The notes under the pieces were generated by a model, which did not search any database, was not told the origin of the DNA, and saw only the letters and a list, made by a program, of their open reading frames with translations. A stretch of DNA of 7,293 nt, taken from the NCBI GenBank assembly GCA_021810725.1, contig JAJZIE010000118.1:1-7293 (forward strand). Direction: 5' to 3'. The position numbers and the translations under genes were made by a program. Positions within the stretch are counted from its first letter, which is position 1. Every line of letters starts with the position of its first letter. The DNA is from Bacillota bacterium (GTDB taxonomy: Bacteria; Bacillota; Sulfobacillia; JAJZYS01; JAJYTV01). This document shows, one piece after another, positions 5,755-7,293 of this stretch.

Positions 5755-6468
5755 CTACATCTTTGGCAGCTCGCCGGCCTTCCAGAACGCGATCGCCTCA
5801 CCCACGGTCATCCCGGCCTTGAGCGCGTAGCCTTGGATTCCCGCCGCATTCGTCACGCGCGCGGCGTTCGGCCCGAGGCTTCCCGTCAAGACGACCTTGA
5901 CGCCGAGCCCGTCCACGAACTGGGCAGCCGCGATGCCGGCACCCGAAGCGCCGGCCAGCGCCGGGTTCTCGTGGGACTCTGCCGAGGACTCGGGGTCGTC
6001 GGCGTCGCAGACGACGAAGTGCGTGCACCATCCGAAACGCTCATCCACCTGGCTCTGGAGTCCCGGTCCCATCGCCGAAACGGCAATCCGCACTGCTCGT
6101 GCCTCCCCTGCGTTCTCCCGCACCCCAACGGAGGGCTCCCCGGTCCCGGTGTGGCCGGCCCCCTCCGACTCCCCGCCGTAGTACACGTGGTGCCCACCGC
6201 CGATGCGAATCGCCTTGCCCGTCGTGAGCGCGTCGGCGATCTTCGCGTGCGCCGCTCGGAGGACCCGGTGAAAGGTCGGGCGGGAGATCCGCATGCGATC
6301 GGCACAGCTCTGCTGGTCCAGGCCTTCGAGATCCTTGAGGCGGATGGCCTCGAGTTCCTCGATCGTCAGGGCGACCTCTTCGAGACTGCGCAGAGGCACG
6401 CCGCGCGGCTTGAAGTATGTGACGTCGGTATTCAACCCTACCCAGCGGCACTTCGTAGGACGTGGCAC
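5755..6468 (-). CDS. DUF134 (UPF0251) - NifX domain fusion protein
   Basis: A 237-aa fusion. Residues 1 to about 95 are a DUF134 domain: MPRPTKCRWV, FKPRGVPL, the LTIEELEAIRLKDLEGL segment and a helix-turn-helix of sigma-70 region 4 type around 51-72, ending near IRIGGGHHVYYG. A Gly/Glu-rich linker (about 98-125) joins it to a NifX/NafY-type domain (about 126-232), with VRIAVSAMGPGLQSQVDERFG, Cys148, Cys154 and a C-terminal GYALKAGMTVGEAI segment. The NifX domain lacks the HFGHC motif of its neighbour and has ERFGWC instead. DUF134 proteins are presumed DNA-binding, so a cluster-responsive regulator is one reading (inference). The start is GTG at 6468. It lies 3 nt after the stop of the upstream ATPase gene, with AGGAGGT placed inside the end of that gene, which implies tight coupling. 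Confidence 0.9.
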   Translation of the reverse strand: MPRPTKCRWVGLNTDVTYFKPRGVPLRSLEEVALTIEELEAIRLKDLEGLDQQSCADRMRISRPTFHRVLRAAHAKIADALTTGKAIRIGGGHHVYYGGESEGAGHTGTGEPSVGVRENAGEARAVRIAVSAMGPGLQSQVDERFGWCTHFVVCDADDPESSAESHENPALAGASGAGIAAAQFVDGLGVKVVLTGSLGPNAARVTNAAGIQGYALKAGMTVGEAIAFWKAGELPKM

Positions 6469-6471
6469 GCC

Positions 6472-7293
6472 TCAGACCTCCTGCAACGGCAGTTGGCGCG
6501 GTCGCTGCGCGGAAATCTCCGCCCAGATCGCACGGATGGCGTCCGCGGCGGGTCCGCCTACCCGCGTCACCGGCAACCCGCTGGCCATGGCCTCGACGAC
6601 GGCCGGATCCCAGGGAATGCGGCCGACGACCCGGACCCCGAGCTCGGTACACCGCCGCTCGATCTCACGGGTCATTTCCGGGCTTACATCCCACTTGTTG
6701 ACGGCCACGAAGCTGGCGATGCGGAAGTGCTCGGTGACATTGAGGACGCGCTCGAGATCATGCCATCCGGACTTCGTCGGCTCGGTGACCGCGAGAACCG
6801 CCTGGCAGCCCGTGACGGTCGAGATCACGACGCAGCCCATGCCGGGAGCCCCGTCGATGATGACGTCCCGGCCGCTGGCGCGGGCCTCCGCCGAAGCGAG
6901 CTGCCTGACCTGCGTCACGAGCTTGCCGGACCCGTCCGCGGCAAGCGCCAGTTCCGCATGGGCGAAGACGCCACCCGCCGCCTGCGAGAGCATCAGCGTG
7001 CCCGTACGCAGCGGCTCGAGCGTCACGGCATCCTGAGGACAGACGTACGTGCAGGCCCCACAACCCTCGCAGGTGGCCATGTCGATCCCATACTCGCCGT
7101 CCTGGCTGCGGACCGCTCCGAAGCGGCAGACGCTCTCGCAGGCGCCGCAGTCGATGCAGGCGTCGCGGTCGATGGTGGCGACCTGGTTGCCGAAAAAGCG
7201 CCGGGCCCGCAGGGTCTCGTGCGGCAGGACGAGGTGCAGGTTCGGCGCCTCGACGTCGCAGTCCGCCATCACGACGGCGCCGGCGAGATCCGC
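6472..7293 (-). CDS. MinD-like P-loop ATPase with inserted ferredoxin domain (partial, N-terminus cut)
   Basis: 273 residues are visible; the first part of the protein, including the Walker A motif, lies beyond base 7293. It matches the MinD-superfamily ATPases with an inserted ferredoxin domain (COG1149). MADCDVEAPNLHLVL is the segment that follows the nucleotide-binding strand. Two 4Fe-4S motifs follow, CIDCGACESVC and CEGCGACTYVCP, then VIIDGAPGMGCVVIS (Walker B and following turn), TEPTKSGWHDLERVL and VNKWDV. Related ATPases of the Mrp/NBP35 type carry or transfer Fe-S clusters, so a similar role is likely here, coupled to the NifX proteins downstream. In-frame GTG and ATG codons near 7272-7267 are internal, because the family sequence continues upstream into ADLAGAVV at the window edge. 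These ATPases often occur in tandem pairs, so a second copy may lie just outside. Confidence 0.92.
   Translation of the reverse strand, partial: ADLAGAVVMADCDVEAPNLHLVLPHETLRARRFFGNQVATIDRDACIDCGACESVCRFGAVRSQDGEYGIDMATCEGCGACTYVCPQDAVTLEPLRTGTLMLSQAAGGVFAHAELALAADGSGKLVTQVRQLASAEARASGRDVIIDGAPGMGCVVISTVTGCQAVLAVTEPTKSGWHDLERVLNVTEHFRIASFVAVNKWDVSPEMTREIERRCTELGVRVVGRIPWDPAVVEAMASGLPVTRVGGPAADAIRAIWAEISAQRPRQLPLQEV
6476..6482 (-). promoter_or_regulatory. Ribosome binding site that fixes the GTG start of the DUF134-NifX gene
   Basis: On the minus strand this reads AGGAGGT, with 7 nt to the GTG at 6468. It is a near-perfect Shine-Dalgarno sequence and lies within the last codons of the ATPase gene. 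The GTG then yields the family's usual MPRP beginning. Confidence 0.85.

Noticed and set aside
5356..6468. Evidence of nitrogen fixation
   Set aside because: NifX-type domains are common in organisms without nitrogenase, and no nifHDK, nifE, nifN or nifB gene is seen here.

Overview
High-GC bacterial DNA with Shine-Dalgarno-led, tightly packed genes. It carries OmpR-type two-component signalling plus an iron-sulfur/NifX-type cluster often seen in anaerobes and facultative anaerobes. No marker fixes the taxon. A high-GC Firmicute, actinobacterium or similar lineage would fit, and this is inference only. I see no mobile element, CRISPR array, rRNA or credible tRNA.

Layout: (1) 1-127 has no gene. 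(2) 128-2081, minus strand: an OmpR-family response regulator followed, with a 14-nt overlap, by a two-TM HAMP/HisKA sensor kinase. (3) 2082-2382 is a divergent control region. It has CTGTCAC/TTGTAAC repeats that resemble PHO-box half-sites, a TTGGAC repeat with an 11-bp period, and a nested inverted repeat that could mask the ribosome binding site of the next gene. (4) 2383-5111, plus strand: two exported proteins of about 305-310 aa that are paralogues of each other, then a second OmpR-family regulator without a kinase of its own in the window. (5) 5112-5355 is a convergent intergenic region with a strong perfect hairpin. (6) 5356-7293, minus strand, read right to left: the C-terminal part of a MinD-like ATPase with an inserted 2[4Fe-4S] ferredoxin domain, a DUF134-NifX fusion, and a stand-alone NifX/NafY-type protein with a His/Glu-rich tail. 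These three look like one operon whose beginning lies beyond base 7293.

How the parts may work together: the kinase and first regulator form a standard pair that may control itself and the divergent operon through the shared control region. The exported paralogues combine a helical N-terminal half with a beta-rich C-terminal domain of about 99 residues. They have no function I recognise and are the most novel part of the window. The right-hand operon is probably for Fe-S or metal-cluster handling rather than nitrogen fixation, since no nitrogenase gene is present here.
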